This document shows, one piece after another, positions 27,036 to 37,120 of a DNA stretch of 64,000 nucleotides (position 1 is its first letter; each line of letters begins with the position of its first letter). The position numbers and the translations under genes are program-made. The DNA is from Flavobacterium sp. Root420 (GTDB lineage: Bacteria; Bacteroidota; Bacteroidia; Flavobacteriales; Flavobacteriaceae): the NCBI RefSeq assembly GCF_001427905.1, contig NZ_LMEF01000004.1:8752-72751 (forward strand), in the 5' to 3' direction. The notes under the pieces are model-generated. The model saw nothing but the letters and a program-made list of their open reading frames with translations, made no database searches and had not been told where the DNA came from.

Positions 27036-28949
27036 TTACAAACCTCCTTCAAAAGGAGAAGCCGGTAAGTTTTCTTTGTTGTATAAATCAGCCTGATCCG
27101 GATTATCTGCCCAGGCATATCGTACTTTCTTAGGATTTAAAACAGCTGCATTGGAAACCAAAATTTTATCACCTTCAATTACGGCATCAGCCCAAACAAA
27201 TTTACCGTCTTCGCCAGCAATTTCAAATGCTTTGAGAGCTTTATTGTCTTTAGCCATTAAACCTGTTCCGATATCGGTGAAACTCAAAACAAGTTGATTT
27301 CCTTTTTGTTCCAAAGATTTAAAAAGTGGTCCTGAAGCAACAAGATCTTTTTCTCCATAAACCATTTTTCTGGCCAATAATGAAAGTCTTCTTCCAACAT
27401 CGTATTTGTTTAGAGGATGAATATCATTCCATTCTCCAAGGTCGATTGTTACTGCCATTCCTGTATTCGGAACTGCTAAAGTATTTTTTTGCTGTTGTCG
27501 CAATGCAGCCCAATTACTTTCGCCCGGTTCTGTTTTTGGCGCCATAAAATTAGTAAGCTGCACGTATAAAAACGGAAAAGAACCTTGCTTCCACTCTGTT
27601 CTCCAGTTTGTGATTAAGGCTTCCATTAAAGCTGAATATTCTTCGGGTTTTTTAGTGCTCGATTCACCCTGATACCAAAGCACACCTTTTATCGCATAAT
27701 TTTTCAAAGGCGCAATCATCGCATTATACAGTCCTACAGGTTTCCATCTTATAAAAGTCTGTGGCGGCAAAGGCAGCATTTTTACTCCTAATTTATATTT
27801 CCATGAACCTTTCAGGTCGATTACTTCATTTCCAAGTAGCAATTCATATGGTTTATCTTCAACAAATCCTCCTCTTCCTGAATTATTTATGACGCGAACG
27901 GCAATTTCATTTTTTCCTTCTTTTAAAAACTTCGCATCAAAAGGATAAATTCTTGGCGGATACATATACGATGTTGTACCCACAAAATGGCCGTTTACAT
28001 AAACCGAATCAGCATCGACAATTCTTCCTAAAATTAGTTTTGCATTGCTTTCTTTTAAATTTGAAACTGTAAATTCTTTTCGGAACCAGACCACACCATT
28101 TACATTTCCTAATTCATTATCGGCCCAATATCCGGGAATATTCATGCTTTTCCAATCCGAATCTTCTAACTCAGGATTTAACCATTTATTCTTCAAACCT
28201 TCATCCTCACTATTTATAGTGGAGTACCAGGTCGCGTTAATCTTTTTATCGCTTGCTTCAATTTGAGCACCTAATGTCCCATCTTTGAATTTCTGATACT
28301 CAGTATCATATTCCGGAAACTTTTTGACAGCATCTGCACTGATCCATGATTCGGCTGGAGAACCTCCTAAAGCACTATTAATTAATCCAATTGGGATTTT
28401 ATATTTTTGATAGATTTCATCGGCAAAAAAATAAGCAACTGCAGAGAACTTTAAAATGTTTTCTGGATTAGCCGAAAGCCATTCTCCTGATGAAAAATCT
28501 ATATTTTCTTTTGCAAATTCGTATTGATCAGGAACCAAAAATTGTCTGATATTGTTATTATCAATCTTTGCAATTACCTCTTTATATTTACCCTTAACAC
28601 GTTCCATAGGAAGTTCCATATTCGATTGTCCGGAACAAAGCCAGACATCACCAATCAGGATATTTTTGAGTACAATAGTATTGCTGGCAGATAAAGTCAT
28701 TTCGTATGGTCCGCCCGCTTTTTGAGACGGCAGTGTAACGATCCAGTTGCCATCTTTCGCAGCTGTCGTTTTAAACTTTTTTTGATTGAAGTTAATTTCG
28801 ATCTTTTCATTTGGCGATGCCCATCCCCAGATTTTCAGCGGAATATCGCGTTGCAAAACCATTCCATCGCTAATTAACCTCGGCAATTTTATCTGAGCAT
28901 AAATACTGCTGCAAATAAACAATGTTATAAAGATGAGTGTTTTTTTCAT
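27036..28949 (-). CDS. Sialate O-acetylesterase-like SGNH esterase (probable acetylxylan role)
   Basis: 637 residues with a signal peptide (MKKTLIFITLFICSSIYAQ). The SGNH hydrolase core shows the Ser block WLCSGQSNMELPM, a block GVLWYQGESS and the late DIHPLNKYDVGRR with the catalytic His. A jelly-roll sugar-binding domain, GH2-like, is inserted at about residues 245-370 (SDWKSMNIPGYWADN..VWFRKEFTV). The family removes acetyl groups from sugars. In this xylan locus it is probably used for acetylated glucuronoxylan, but the substrate is inferred. It has its own spacer and is separated from susD by a terminator. Confidence 0.85.
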   Translation of the reverse strand: MKKTLIFITLFICSSIYAQIKLPRLISDGMVLQRDIPLKIWGWASPNEKIEINFNQKKFKTTAAKDGNWIVTLPSQKAGGPYEMTLSASNTIVLKNILIGDVWLCSGQSNMELPMERVKGKYKEVIAKIDNNNIRQFLVPDQYEFAKENIDFSSGEWLSANPENILKFSAVAYFFADEIYQKYKIPIGLINSALGGSPAESWISADAVKKFPEYDTEYQKFKDGTLGAQIEASDKKINATWYSTINSEDEGLKNKWLNPELEDSDWKSMNIPGYWADNELGNVNGVVWFRKEFTVSNLKESNAKLILGRIVDADSVYVNGHFVGTTSYMYPPRIYPFDAKFLKEGKNEIAVRVINNSGRGGFVEDKPYELLLGNEVIDLKGSWKYKLGVKMLPLPPQTFIRWKPVGLYNAMIAPLKNYAIKGVLWYQGESSTKKPEEYSALMEALITNWRTEWKQGSFPFLYVQLTNFMAPKTEPGESNWAALRQQQKNTLAVPNTGMAVTIDLGEWNDIHPLNKYDVGRRLSLLARKMVYGEKDLVASGPLFKSLEQKGNQLVLSFTDIGTGLMAKDNKALKAFEIAGEDGKFVWADAVIEGDKILVSNAAVLNPKKVRYAWADNPDQADLYNKENLPASPFEGGL

Positions 28950-29043
28950 TTTATTTTTCTTTTAAAATCCGGACTATCATTATTCTGCTGTTGAATTTAC
29001 GCTGAAATATTTACAATAAAAAGATTTCATTGGTTCAACAACA

Positions 29044-29076
29044 AAAAGCCGAAAGAAATAAACTCCCGGCTTTTTT
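29044..29076. terminator. Terminator after susCD operon
   Basis: AAAAAGCCG / CGGCTTTTTT arms with T/A flanks lie 110 bp after the susD stop in the direction of transcription. It works in both directions. Confidence 0.75.
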
Positions 29077-29184
29077 GGAAACAAACTTATATTAATGTTA
29101 TAAATTAATTCTGTAAAAAAAACTTATAACTACTAACTAACTACTTTTAGATCTAACCAAATTTGTTTCAATATTTATTTTATT

Positions 29185-31104
29185 TTAATAACCAGGATTC
29201 TGATAAACAGCTTTTTCTTCAGCAGTCATTATCATGGCATCAAATTGAGACTGAGGAATTGGACGTAAATAGTGATATGGTTTAATGTCTCTGACTACAG
29301 TTGCTGGTGTGTGGTCTCCATAAGAGGTGCCGCAAATTCTATAGAAACCTGAAAGTTCTGTCCATTTTTGAGTACGAATCAAATCGAACCAGCGATACCC
29401 TTCACCAAAATATTCACGTGAGCGTTCAGCTAAAATGTAGTTAATATCAATAGTTGCAGGTGTCGCTGCAATCATTGCAGCACTGTTATCTGCTGTTTTT
29501 ACTACATTTCCATTGTTATCAAATCTCCATTTTCCAGCACGGGCACGTAAAACATTTACTAGTTCTCTCGCGCTTTTCCCACCTTGAGGAGCGGCACCCA
29601 TTACGGCTGCTTCTGCCGCAATTAAATACAGTTCTGATAATTTAGCTATATTAAAAGGACGGGTACTTGCAGCATTTGGCTGGCCTAAACCTCCGGCGCC
29701 ATCTGTACGGTAAACTCCCAGTTTCCATAATCCAGGGAATAAAATTCTGCTTACTCCACTTGGTGAGATAACAAAATCGGATCTCCCTGGCAATACTCCT
29801 GCACCAACACTTCCGGTTGAAGCAGTATAAACCACTGATGGATCGTCATTATTCAGGAATGAAAGTATGGCACCTCCCGGAGCAACCGGTAAGCCATTAG
29901 CATTATTTAATGTTGGAGAAGTATTTCCCGCCTTATTCCAGTTACCACGATATACGGTTGTAAATGTGCCATCGTAACGAGAATCATTTGTTTTGTCAGC
30001 GAATGTGTTTGTGATTGCGCCAATAGTTGGACACATACGAACATAAGGACGACCTAAGTGTTGTTCTGCTTCACGTTGTACAGAACTTACTCCTGAACTT
30101 CTGATGTTAGTGTAATTTGGAGTCATCATCCAAACAGCAAAATTTTCAGGTGCAGCACCATTGGAATAGGTTAAACTGCTGGCATTAAAAAATTCGCTTT
30201 TTTCAGTGTGGTCAGCATATAATACGATTTCACTATTACGGTCATTACTTCCTAAGTGTACATCATAATAAGTTGGTTGTAATGCAAAAGCACCATGAGA
30301 GTCAATTCCGGCTGCGGCTACATCATAAGCTTTTTGAAAATACCACGCTGCATCGTGTCCGTCAGGATCTACGCGAGTAGCTTCCGGATAGGTTGGAATG
30401 TTATTTGGATTTTTCAACCACCATGCATACGTTAAATACGCTTTTGCCAAATAAAGTCTGGCTGCCGTTTTAGTTACCCCGCCTTTTACTCTTCCAACAT
30501 CTGGTAAGTCATTTACCGCTGTCACTAAATCAGGAAAAATACCTTTGGTATAAACCTGAGGAACGGTATTTCTAACAGAAGATCGTGATGGGCTTGTATT
30601 GAATTTAAGTTCTCCTGCACCCAAATCTAATGGAACTCCACCGAAAGTCTGAACTAGCATAAAGTAGTCAAATGCACGGAAAAATCTGGCTTCGGCAATC
30701 ATCGCATTTGAAATAGTTCCAATTGCCTGAGCATTTTCAATAATACCGTTGGCAGTATTGATGTTAATGAATGCGGGTTGCCACAAAGCATCAGTACGGC
30801 TTGAAGATGGCGTAATCGATCCTACTCCTGAAAGATCCATATCCTTGAAGTTGGCATCTGCACTTTGTGCGTATGTTGCTTCATCGGTTCCGGTTTCAGT
30901 CGTATTGTAATAGTAGCCTTGTCCGTAGATATAACGTAAGTGTGCATACATTGACGTTAATCCTCCAATAACCCCTTTTTCGGTTTTAAAATATTCGGGA
31001 GTGTAAATACTGCGAGGCTCTTCTTCTAAAACATTAGAACAGGCTCCCAGGAACAGCGTTATTATTGCTGTTACCATAAAAGTTTTTATTTGTATAGGTT
31101 TCAT
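29185..31104 (-). CDS. susD-like: SusD/RagB-family outer-membrane lipoprotein
   Basis: 639 residues. The lipobox is visible (MVTAIITLFLGACSN), followed by N-terminal acidic residues (VLEEEPRSIYTPEYF). The TPR-rich SusD fold follows with typical motifs (FRAFDYFMLVQTFGGVPL, KAYLTYAWW, LAERSREYFGEGYRWFDLIR) and a C-terminal IPQSQFDA near residue 615. It binds oligosaccharides at the cell surface and caps its SusC partner. It starts 11 bp after the susC stop. No SusE/F-like surface glycan-binding lipoprotein follows. Confidence 0.95.
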   Translation of the reverse strand: MKPIQIKTFMVTAIITLFLGACSNVLEEEPRSIYTPEYFKTEKGVIGGLTSMYAHLRYIYGQGYYYNTTETGTDEATYAQSADANFKDMDLSGVGSITPSSSRTDALWQPAFININTANGIIENAQAIGTISNAMIAEARFFRAFDYFMLVQTFGGVPLDLGAGELKFNTSPSRSSVRNTVPQVYTKGIFPDLVTAVNDLPDVGRVKGGVTKTAARLYLAKAYLTYAWWLKNPNNIPTYPEATRVDPDGHDAAWYFQKAYDVAAAGIDSHGAFALQPTYYDVHLGSNDRNSEIVLYADHTEKSEFFNASSLTYSNGAAPENFAVWMMTPNYTNIRSSGVSSVQREAEQHLGRPYVRMCPTIGAITNTFADKTNDSRYDGTFTTVYRGNWNKAGNTSPTLNNANGLPVAPGGAILSFLNNDDPSVVYTASTGSVGAGVLPGRSDFVISPSGVSRILFPGLWKLGVYRTDGAGGLGQPNAASTRPFNIAKLSELYLIAAEAAVMGAAPQGGKSARELVNVLRARAGKWRFDNNGNVVKTADNSAAMIAATPATIDINYILAERSREYFGEGYRWFDLIRTQKWTELSGFYRICGTSYGDHTPATVVRDIKPYHYLRPIPQSQFDAMIMTAEEKAVYQNPGY

Positions 31105-31115
31105 CGTTATCTTTT

Positions 31116-34100
31116 TTAAAATGTTAAATTAAGGCCAAGTAAGACAGTACGCGTTGAAGGCGTGTTTGTTCCTAATGTCAGTAAACGTTTTTTGTAAAAA
31201 TCGGTTACTGCTGCATTTTCGTTTCCATATGAGTTGGTTTCCGGATCCATACCTGTTTCTTTGTGGTAAGGCGAATAGATTACGAATGGATTTTGTATGG
31301 TACAGTAAAGGCGAAATCTATCAACTCCTAAATCCTTAATAAATTTTTCAGTAATGTTATAACCAAGGGTGATCGTACGAATTTTAACGTAAGAAGCATC
31401 GAAGTATCCTAAAGTAGATCCGTATTTTGGATTGTCATTACTTGTAGCTCCACCTGGTCTTGGATATTTAGCATCTGTGTTTTCAGGTGTCCAGTAGTCT
31501 ACTTTTACGTTTCCTCTACGTCCGCTTAACATATTTAGGTAACCTGATGAAGAGTAAAGTGTACTAATAAGAACTCCACCACTCTGGAAAGCACCTACAA
31601 CACTAAGATCTAAATTTTTATAAGCTACACGAGTATTGAAACCTCCCTGGAAATCAGGATTCACATCTATAATTTGTCTGTCTGCTGGTCCAATTTGTCT
31701 TGTTGGTGTGCCATCTGCATTGAAATCACCAGTATATTTAACTTTAATCATTCCCACATTTCCTCCTGGCTCATATTTGGTAAGATTTGCATCTCCTTCT
31801 TGCCAAAGTCCTATTTTCTGATAATCATAAATTACATCAATTGGGTGCCCTACAAACCACCAGTTGTTTTCGTCTCTTTGTTGTCCTGAAGAAAGTGCAA
31901 CCAACTTGTTTTTGTTAGAATAATAGTTTACACCAACATCCCACGACCAACCATTAAAGTTGTCCAATATTGCTCCATTAAGCGTCAATTCATACCCTTT
32001 ATTTTGAGTTTGTCCCACATTTGCCGTGTAGCTACCCACACCTGCTGTTGGAGGCAGGTTTACATCCAAAAGAATATCTTTTGTATCCGTAACATAGTAT
32101 TCTGCTGTACCGGTTAAACGATTTTTAAAGAAGGCAAAATCTACTCCATAATTTATTGTGCTGGAATATTCCCAACCCAATTCAGGATTAGGCAGCTTAG
32201 ATACATAGTAACCAGTTGTATTCACATCTCCAAAGTTGTAGGGTCTGGAAGCTAAAAGCCCAAGTGTAGAGTAAGGGGCAACTGCCTGGTTTGAAGTTTC
32301 TCCATAACCTGCGCGTAGCTTTAACTGATCCAGCCAGCTAACCTCTTGCATAAAAGATTCATTTTTAACATTCCATCCAGCTGATACTGCAGGATAAGTA
32401 TGCCATTTATGTCCTTCAGCAAGTCTTGAAGAAGCATCTGATCGTATAGTAGCTGTAATCATATAACGATTGTCATAAGAATACATGGCACGTGCCATAT
32501 AAGAGATCAATCCACTTTTATAATAATCCTGATTGTCCGGATTAATCGAAATTTCGCCAGCTGCTCTTCCTAAGTTGTAAAATTGGAAAGAGTCAGAAGG
32601 AACATCTTTTGCATTAACTTGTGATTTGTTGTAACTGGTTTGTTCTGAAGAGAACATAGCGACTGCATTTACCTGATGTTTTCCAAAGGTACGATCGTAA
32701 GAAAGCAAGTTTTGGATTGCCCAGTTAGTACTCAGAGTGTTAACAATTTGAGCCGTTGAAACTGTTGTTGGGTTGACACTAAATACGCCTTCTCCTGTAT
32801 ATTGACCTCCATTAGTAGTACGGAAATTACCGCCTAAATCGATATGGTATTTTAAACCTTCAATACCAGGTATTTTTAATTCAGCATATAAATTGTTGTA
32901 TGAACTATATGCTTTAGTTTGATCGATCCATTTATCGCCCAAATTTTCTACAGTTTCTCTAGTATATACCCAGTTTTCATCTAATGGCATCTTAACAGTT
33001 CTTTTCAAAGAACCATCCGCATTATATGGATTAGCAATTGGCGTCGTACTCAAAGTACTGTATAGACCTAAATTACCTCCGTTTGTAATGGAGTAATTGT
33101 TATTTGTAGTAAAACCAAATTTGAAATACTTTCCAACTGCCTGATCAACAGCACCTCTCAAAGTTAGACGTGCATAATCCTGTCCAGGTAATACTGCTTC
33201 TTCCTTGTAATAACTAGCTCCAAAATTATAGTTACCTGTTTCAGTACCACTTGCAACGCCTATATCATGATTTGTTACTATACCAGATCTAAACATCAGG
33301 TCCTGCCAATCCGTATTTACATTATCAGCTTCGTCCGGACCGTTTGCATAAAGTGGCGCAGTAGTACCCGGCAGAGTCGCTATTTTACGTAATGCAACAA
33401 ACTCTGAATTGTTCATCATTGGAAATTTGGCAAAAATATTTTTTAAACCACTATAAGTATTGTAAGTAAAGGTCGCTTTTTGACCTTTTTGACCTTTATT
33501 GGTTGTTATCAAAATAACACCATTAGCACCACGTGATCCGTAAATAGCAGTTGCTGAAGCATCTTTTAGGATGTCAATACTTTTTATATTGTCCGGACTA
33601 ATATCGCCAATTGAACCGGCGAAAGGAATACCATCCAAAACAACTAATGGGTTATTATCTGCTGTTAAGGAACGTGTACCTCTAATACGGATTTGCATTT
33701 CAGCACCTGGCTTAGATGAGGTTTGCGTCATCTGTACTCCGGCTAAACGCCCTTGTAAAGCTTGTGTAATATTAGCCGATGGCACTTCGCGAACGATGTC
33801 TCCTTTAATGGAAGCCACAGAACCTGTTACTGCTTCTTTTCGCTGCGTACCGTAACCGATAACAACAACTTCCTGCAGCGCATTAGAATTTTCCTGTAAT
33901 ACTGCATCGATCTTAGTTTTACCTGCAACAGGCACTTCTTTTGTTGTTAAACCAAGAAAACTAAATACCAATACTCCATTAGAAGGAACATTCGTAATAG
34001 TATAATTTCCATCAAAACCTGTAACGACACCTGTTTTAGTGCCTTTAATATTCACATTGGCACCCGGAATTGGTCCATTAGCATCAGAAACAACTCCAGT

Positions 34101-34208
34101 AACTGTTGTCTGAGCACTGGCACTCAAAGAAAACAGAAACATCAGCGATAGAAACCCCAAGCACTTTAGGAGCTTTGATTTGCTTTTAATTGTAAAAAAG
34201 TTAGTCAT
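31116..34208 (-). CDS. susC-like: SusC/RagA-family TonB-dependent transporter
   Basis: 1030 residues. A signal peptide is followed by a CarboxypepD_reg-like domain (about 33-110), then the SusC signature LQEVVVIGYGTQRKEAVTGS, a plug domain with GSRGANGVILITT and a C-terminal beta barrel. It imports xylan-derived oligosaccharides through the outer membrane, powered by TonB. The promoter contains a likely LacI operator over its -33 element (34325-34362). It forms an operon with susD. Confidence 0.95.
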   Translation of the reverse strand: MTNFFTIKSKSKLLKCLGFLSLMFLFSLSASAQTTVTGVVSDANGPIPGANVNIKGTKTGVVTGFDGNYTITNVPSNGVLVFSFLGLTTKEVPVAGKTKIDAVLQENSNALQEVVVIGYGTQRKEAVTGSVASIKGDIVREVPSANITQALQGRLAGVQMTQTSSKPGAEMQIRIRGTRSLTADNNPLVVLDGIPFAGSIGDISPDNIKSIDILKDASATAIYGSRGANGVILITTNKGQKGQKATFTYNTYSGLKNIFAKFPMMNNSEFVALRKIATLPGTTAPLYANGPDEADNVNTDWQDLMFRSGIVTNHDIGVASGTETGNYNFGASYYKEEAVLPGQDYARLTLRGAVDQAVGKYFKFGFTTNNNYSITNGGNLGLYSTLSTTPIANPYNADGSLKRTVKMPLDENWVYTRETVENLGDKWIDQTKAYSSYNNLYAELKIPGIEGLKYHIDLGGNFRTTNGGQYTGEGVFSVNPTTVSTAQIVNTLSTNWAIQNLLSYDRTFGKHQVNAVAMFSSEQTSYNKSQVNAKDVPSDSFQFYNLGRAAGEISINPDNQDYYKSGLISYMARAMYSYDNRYMITATIRSDASSRLAEGHKWHTYPAVSAGWNVKNESFMQEVSWLDQLKLRAGYGETSNQAVAPYSTLGLLASRPYNFGDVNTTGYYVSKLPNPELGWEYSSTINYGVDFAFFKNRLTGTAEYYVTDTKDILLDVNLPPTAGVGSYTANVGQTQNKGYELTLNGAILDNFNGWSWDVGVNYYSNKNKLVALSSGQQRDENNWWFVGHPIDVIYDYQKIGLWQEGDANLTKYEPGGNVGMIKVKYTGDFNADGTPTRQIGPADRQIIDVNPDFQGGFNTRVAYKNLDLSVVGAFQSGGVLISTLYSSSGYLNMLSGRRGNVKVDYWTPENTDAKYPRPGGATSNDNPKYGSTLGYFDASYVKIRTITLGYNITEKFIKDLGVDRFRLYCTIQNPFVIYSPYHKETGMDPETNSYGNENAAVTDFYKKRLLTLGTNTPSTRTVLLGLNLTF

Positions 34209-34324
34209 AAAAAATTGATTTAGATAATTAATAGAATGGTTGAGTTAGTTTTTTTTACTGTACGAAGATTAAAACGAGAAGTTGTCTCAGAAGTCAGATT
34301 AAGACTTTTTTAATATTCATTTAA

Positions 34325-34355
34325 CAAATATAAATAAAAATATAAAATACACAAT
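34325..34355 (-). promoter_or_regulatory. susC promoter (-33 ATTG, -7 TATATTTG)
   Basis: On the minus strand TATATTTG lies at 34332-34325, preceded after 19 bp by ATTG ending at 34352. This matches the Bacteroidota promoter form TTTG-N19-21-TAnnTTTG. The -33 element lies inside the near-palindrome at 34351-34362, so a bound repressor would block it. Confidence 0.6.
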
Positions 34356-34362
34356 CGGTTGC
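34351..34362. promoter_or_regulatory. Likely LacI-type operator, site A (susC)
   Basis: ACAATCGGTTGC. The same motif occurs at 42836, 51834 and 53156, each in front of a xylan gene. The arms GCAA/TTGC around a central CG are typical of LacI-family sites. It overlaps the susC -33 element. A weaker relative, ACAATCGTTTGT, lies at 34693-34704. Confidence 0.7.
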
Positions 34363-34711
34363 GTAATATTTTTTTATTTATATCGAAAAAAAAGTCAGAA
34401 TAAAATAAGGTAAGTATAATTTTTAGGATAAAAGTTTACTTATATCATAACGAACAAAGCATTAAGAATCTAAATTTTAAAAGTAAATTAATCGATTTTA
34501 AAATTTAATAAGAAAAAAGCAAAAATTGTCATGGCAGTAGCAGCAGCACCAATGGGCTGAAAAAAGAAAGTTTATTTGTACTAATTGACAACTTTAAACC
34601 TTAGTAAACAGGGACAATACGCTTATTCACTAATAAAAAATATGCGAAAAATACAATTTCGAATATTTCTATCTTCTTAATTTGATTTTCACACAATCGT
34701 TTGTTTTAAAA

Positions 34712-34745
34712 CAAAAAAAAACTCCTACTAAAAGTAAAGGAGTTC
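34712..34745 (-). terminator. Terminator of the xylR-xylB-xylA-transaldolase run
   Basis: On the minus strand AAGAACTCCTTT / AGTAGGAGTT is followed by a run of T. It lies about 50 bp after the transaldolase-family stop and separates this run from susC. Confidence 0.8.
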
Positions 34746-34791
34746 TTAAAAAAGATAAAAAAACTATCCCAAAGAATGGGTCTTTATTTGG

Positions 34792-35448
34792 TTAAAGCTG
34801 CATCCTTTTAGCATCTTCAATAAATTGATTTAGTCCAATATCTGTCAAAGGATGTTTCAACAATCCCTTAATAGATGATAATGGTCCGGTCATTACATCA
34901 GATCCAACTTTGGCACAATTCACGACATGCATCGTATGTCTGATAGAAGCTGAAAGTATTTGTGTGTTGAAAGCGTAATTATCATAAATTTCTCTTATTT
35001 CTGAAATCAGGTGCATTCCGTCAGTTGAGATATCATCCAGTCTTCCTAAAAAAGGAGATACATAAGTTGCACCGGCTTTTGCAGCCAATAAAGCTTGTCC
35101 TGGTGAAAAAACTAAAGTAACATTGGTTCTGATTCCTTTATCTGAAAAATATTTACACGCTTTAATTCCGTCCGCGATCATTGGTAATTTCACTACGATT
35201 TGCTCGTGCAAAGCCGCAAGTTCCTCCCCTTCTCTAATCATTCCGTCAAAATCTGTCGAAATAACTTCTGCAGAAACATCGCCGTCTACAATATTGCAGA
35301 TAGCAAGATAATGTTTCAAAATATTATCTTTTCCGGTAATTCCTTCTTTGGCCATCAATGACGGGTTTGTCGTAACCCCATCTAAAACGCCTAAAGCCTG
35401 AGCTTCTTTAATATCTTCTAAATTGGCAGTGTCTATAAAAAATTTCAT
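34792..35448 (-). CDS. Transaldolase / fructose-6-phosphate aldolase family
   Basis: 218 residues, the length of the short TalC/MipB/Fsa type. The class I aldolase motifs are clear: [36 protein letters not shown] with the Schiff-base Lys, [16 protein letters not shown] and [11 protein letters not shown]. It probably works as transaldolase in the pentose phosphate pathway on xylose-derived intermediates; aldolase activity on fructose-6-phosphate cannot be excluded. It is the last gene of the xyl run, 337 bp after xylA with hairpins in between. Confidence 0.9.
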   Translation of the reverse strand: MKFFIDTANLEDIKEAQALGVLDGVTTNPSLMAKEGITGKDNILKHYLAICNIVDGDVSAEVISTDFDGMIREGEELAALHEQIVVKLPMIADGIKACKYFSDKGIRTNVTLVFSPGQALLAAKAGATYVSPFLGRLDDISTDGMHLISEIREIYDNYAFNTQILSASIRHTMHVVNCAKVGSDVMTGPLSSIKGLLKHPLTDIGLNQFIEDAKRMQL

Positions 35449-35785
35449 TAGTTTGTGGTTTAAATTTATTTTTGATTAAATAATAGTTTCCTCTATCCAA
35501 TTCCGTAAAGGGTTTAGAAACAGGCAATATGTTATATAATTTGAAAATTGAACAGTAAAGAAATTACTGTGAAAACAGTTTGAAAAACTATTTATTTTGA
35601 AGAAAATTTAATAATATGGCCGCCGACTCTTCAACCCAACGGCCATAAATTACTAAATAATTCACTTTATTCTCCCTGACAAATACACTAACCTAAATAG
35701 TTGCCAGAGATAAAAAAACGACAAAAACAATCTTGATTTCGGTTTAACTTCAATAACCGAAAATTATTTTTTTTTCTTCAATCGA
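35449..35785. other. xylA-transaldolase spacer with two hairpins
   Basis: A stem at 35615-35647 (TATGGCCG/CGGCCATA) and another at 35737-35762 (TTTCGGTT/AACCGAAA) lie after the xylA stop. Neither has a good T-run directly after it on the minus strand. They could be partial terminators or mRNA processing/stability elements that lower expression of the downstream gene. No gene is seen. Confidence 0.5.
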
Positions 35786-37111
35786 TTAAATATACTGATT
35801 GATGATATTTTCGAACAATTCTTGTTTACCACTTTGTAAATTTAATTCACCATTTTCCTGGGCAATTTTATACAAATCAGTTAAACTTAATTTCCCTTCT
35901 TCAAAAGCTTTTCCGTTTCCAGAATCGAAAGAACTATAACGTTCTGTTCTTAATTTATCATAAGGAGAAGATGTGATAATTTTGTCAGCCGTCAATAATG
36001 CTCTGGCAAAAGTATCGGCTCCACCAATGTGAGCTAAGAATACATCTTCCATATCTGTAGAGTTCCTTCTAATTTTGGCATCAAAATTAACTCCTCCACC
36101 TTGTAATCCACCTGCTTTTAAGAAAACCAACATCGCTTCTGTAACTTCCTGAATGTTATTTGGAAATTGATCAGTATCCCATCCGTTTTGATAATCACCT
36201 CTGTTAGCATCTAAACTTCCTAACATTCCAGCTTTGGCAGCTACTTCCATTTCGTGTTGAAAAGTGTGTTGCGCTAATGTAGCGTGATTCACCTCGATGT
36301 TCATTTTGAAATCTTTCTCTAAGCCATATTTATGCAAAAATCCAATAGCTGTAGCCGAGTCAAAATCATATTGGTGTTTCATTGGCTCCATAGGTTTTGG
36401 TTCAATGAAGAAATTTCCTTTGAATCCTTGTGCTCTTGCATAATCTCTTGCCTGAGCCAGGAATTGTCCCATATGATCCAATTCTCTACCCATATCTGTG
36501 TTCAGCAAAGTCATATAACCTTCACGACCTCCCCAGAATACATAGTTTTCTCCTCCTAAAGCAATGGTAGCATCCAATGCCAATTTTATTTGACCTCCGG
36601 CTCTTGCCAATACATTAAAATCTGGATTAGTTGCGGCACCGTTCATATATCTTGGATTAGAAAAACAGTTTGCAGTTCCCCAAAGTAATTTCACTCCTGA
36701 AGCGGCTTGTTTTTCTTTCAAATATTCTGTAATGGTAGCCAATCTGCTTTCTGATTCTGCAAAAGTAGCTCCTTCATTAACCAGGTCATAATCGTGAAAA
36801 CAGTAATAGTCAAATCCCATTTTGGTAATGAATTCGAATGCTGCGTCTGCCTTTTCTTTTGCGGCAGCGATCGCATCTGTAGGCTGATCCCATGGAAAAT
36901 GTTGCGTTCCAGGTCCGAATGGATCGCTTCCTTGTCCGCAGAAAGTATGCCAGTAAGCGATTGCAAATCTAAAGTGCTCACGCATTGTTTTTCCTGCTAC
37001 AACCTGCTCTGGATTGTAATATTTAAATGCTAAAGGATTATCTGATTCCTTTCCCTCAAATTTAATTTGACCTATACCTTTGTAGTATTCTTTATTTCCT
37101 AAAACTATCAT
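35786..37111 (-). CDS. xylA: Xylose isomerase
   Basis: 441 residues, class II length. The conserved motifs are present: [40 protein letters not shown] and [19 protein letters not shown]. The His/Asp active site and two-metal ligands (Glu, Glu, His, Asp, Asp, Asp) fall in these blocks. It converts D-xylose to D-xylulose in the cytoplasm. It starts 9 bp after the xylB stop in one operon headed by the GntR-type regulator. Confidence 0.98.
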   Translation of the reverse strand: MIVLGNKEYYKGIGQIKFEGKESDNPLAFKYYNPEQVVAGKTMREHFRFAIAYWHTFCGQGSDPFGPGTQHFPWDQPTDAIAAAKEKADAAFEFITKMGFDYYCFHDYDLVNEGATFAESESRLATITEYLKEKQAASGVKLLWGTANCFSNPRYMNGAATNPDFNVLARAGGQIKLALDATIALGGENYVFWGGREGYMTLLNTDMGRELDHMGQFLAQARDYARAQGFKGNFFIEPKPMEPMKHQYDFDSATAIGFLHKYGLEKDFKMNIEVNHATLAQHTFQHEMEVAAKAGMLGSLDANRGDYQNGWDTDQFPNNIQEVTEAMLVFLKAGGLQGGGVNFDAKIRRNSTDMEDVFLAHIGGADTFARALLTADKIITSSPYDKLRTERYSSFDSGNGKAFEEGKLSLTDLYKIAQENGELNLQSGKQELFENIINQYI

Positions 37112-37120
37112 TTTGTTCTT

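Noticed and set aside
34501-34560. Plus-strand MAVAAAPMG mini-frame
   Set aside because: Only nine codons long and antisense to the leader-like sequence; not supported as a gene.
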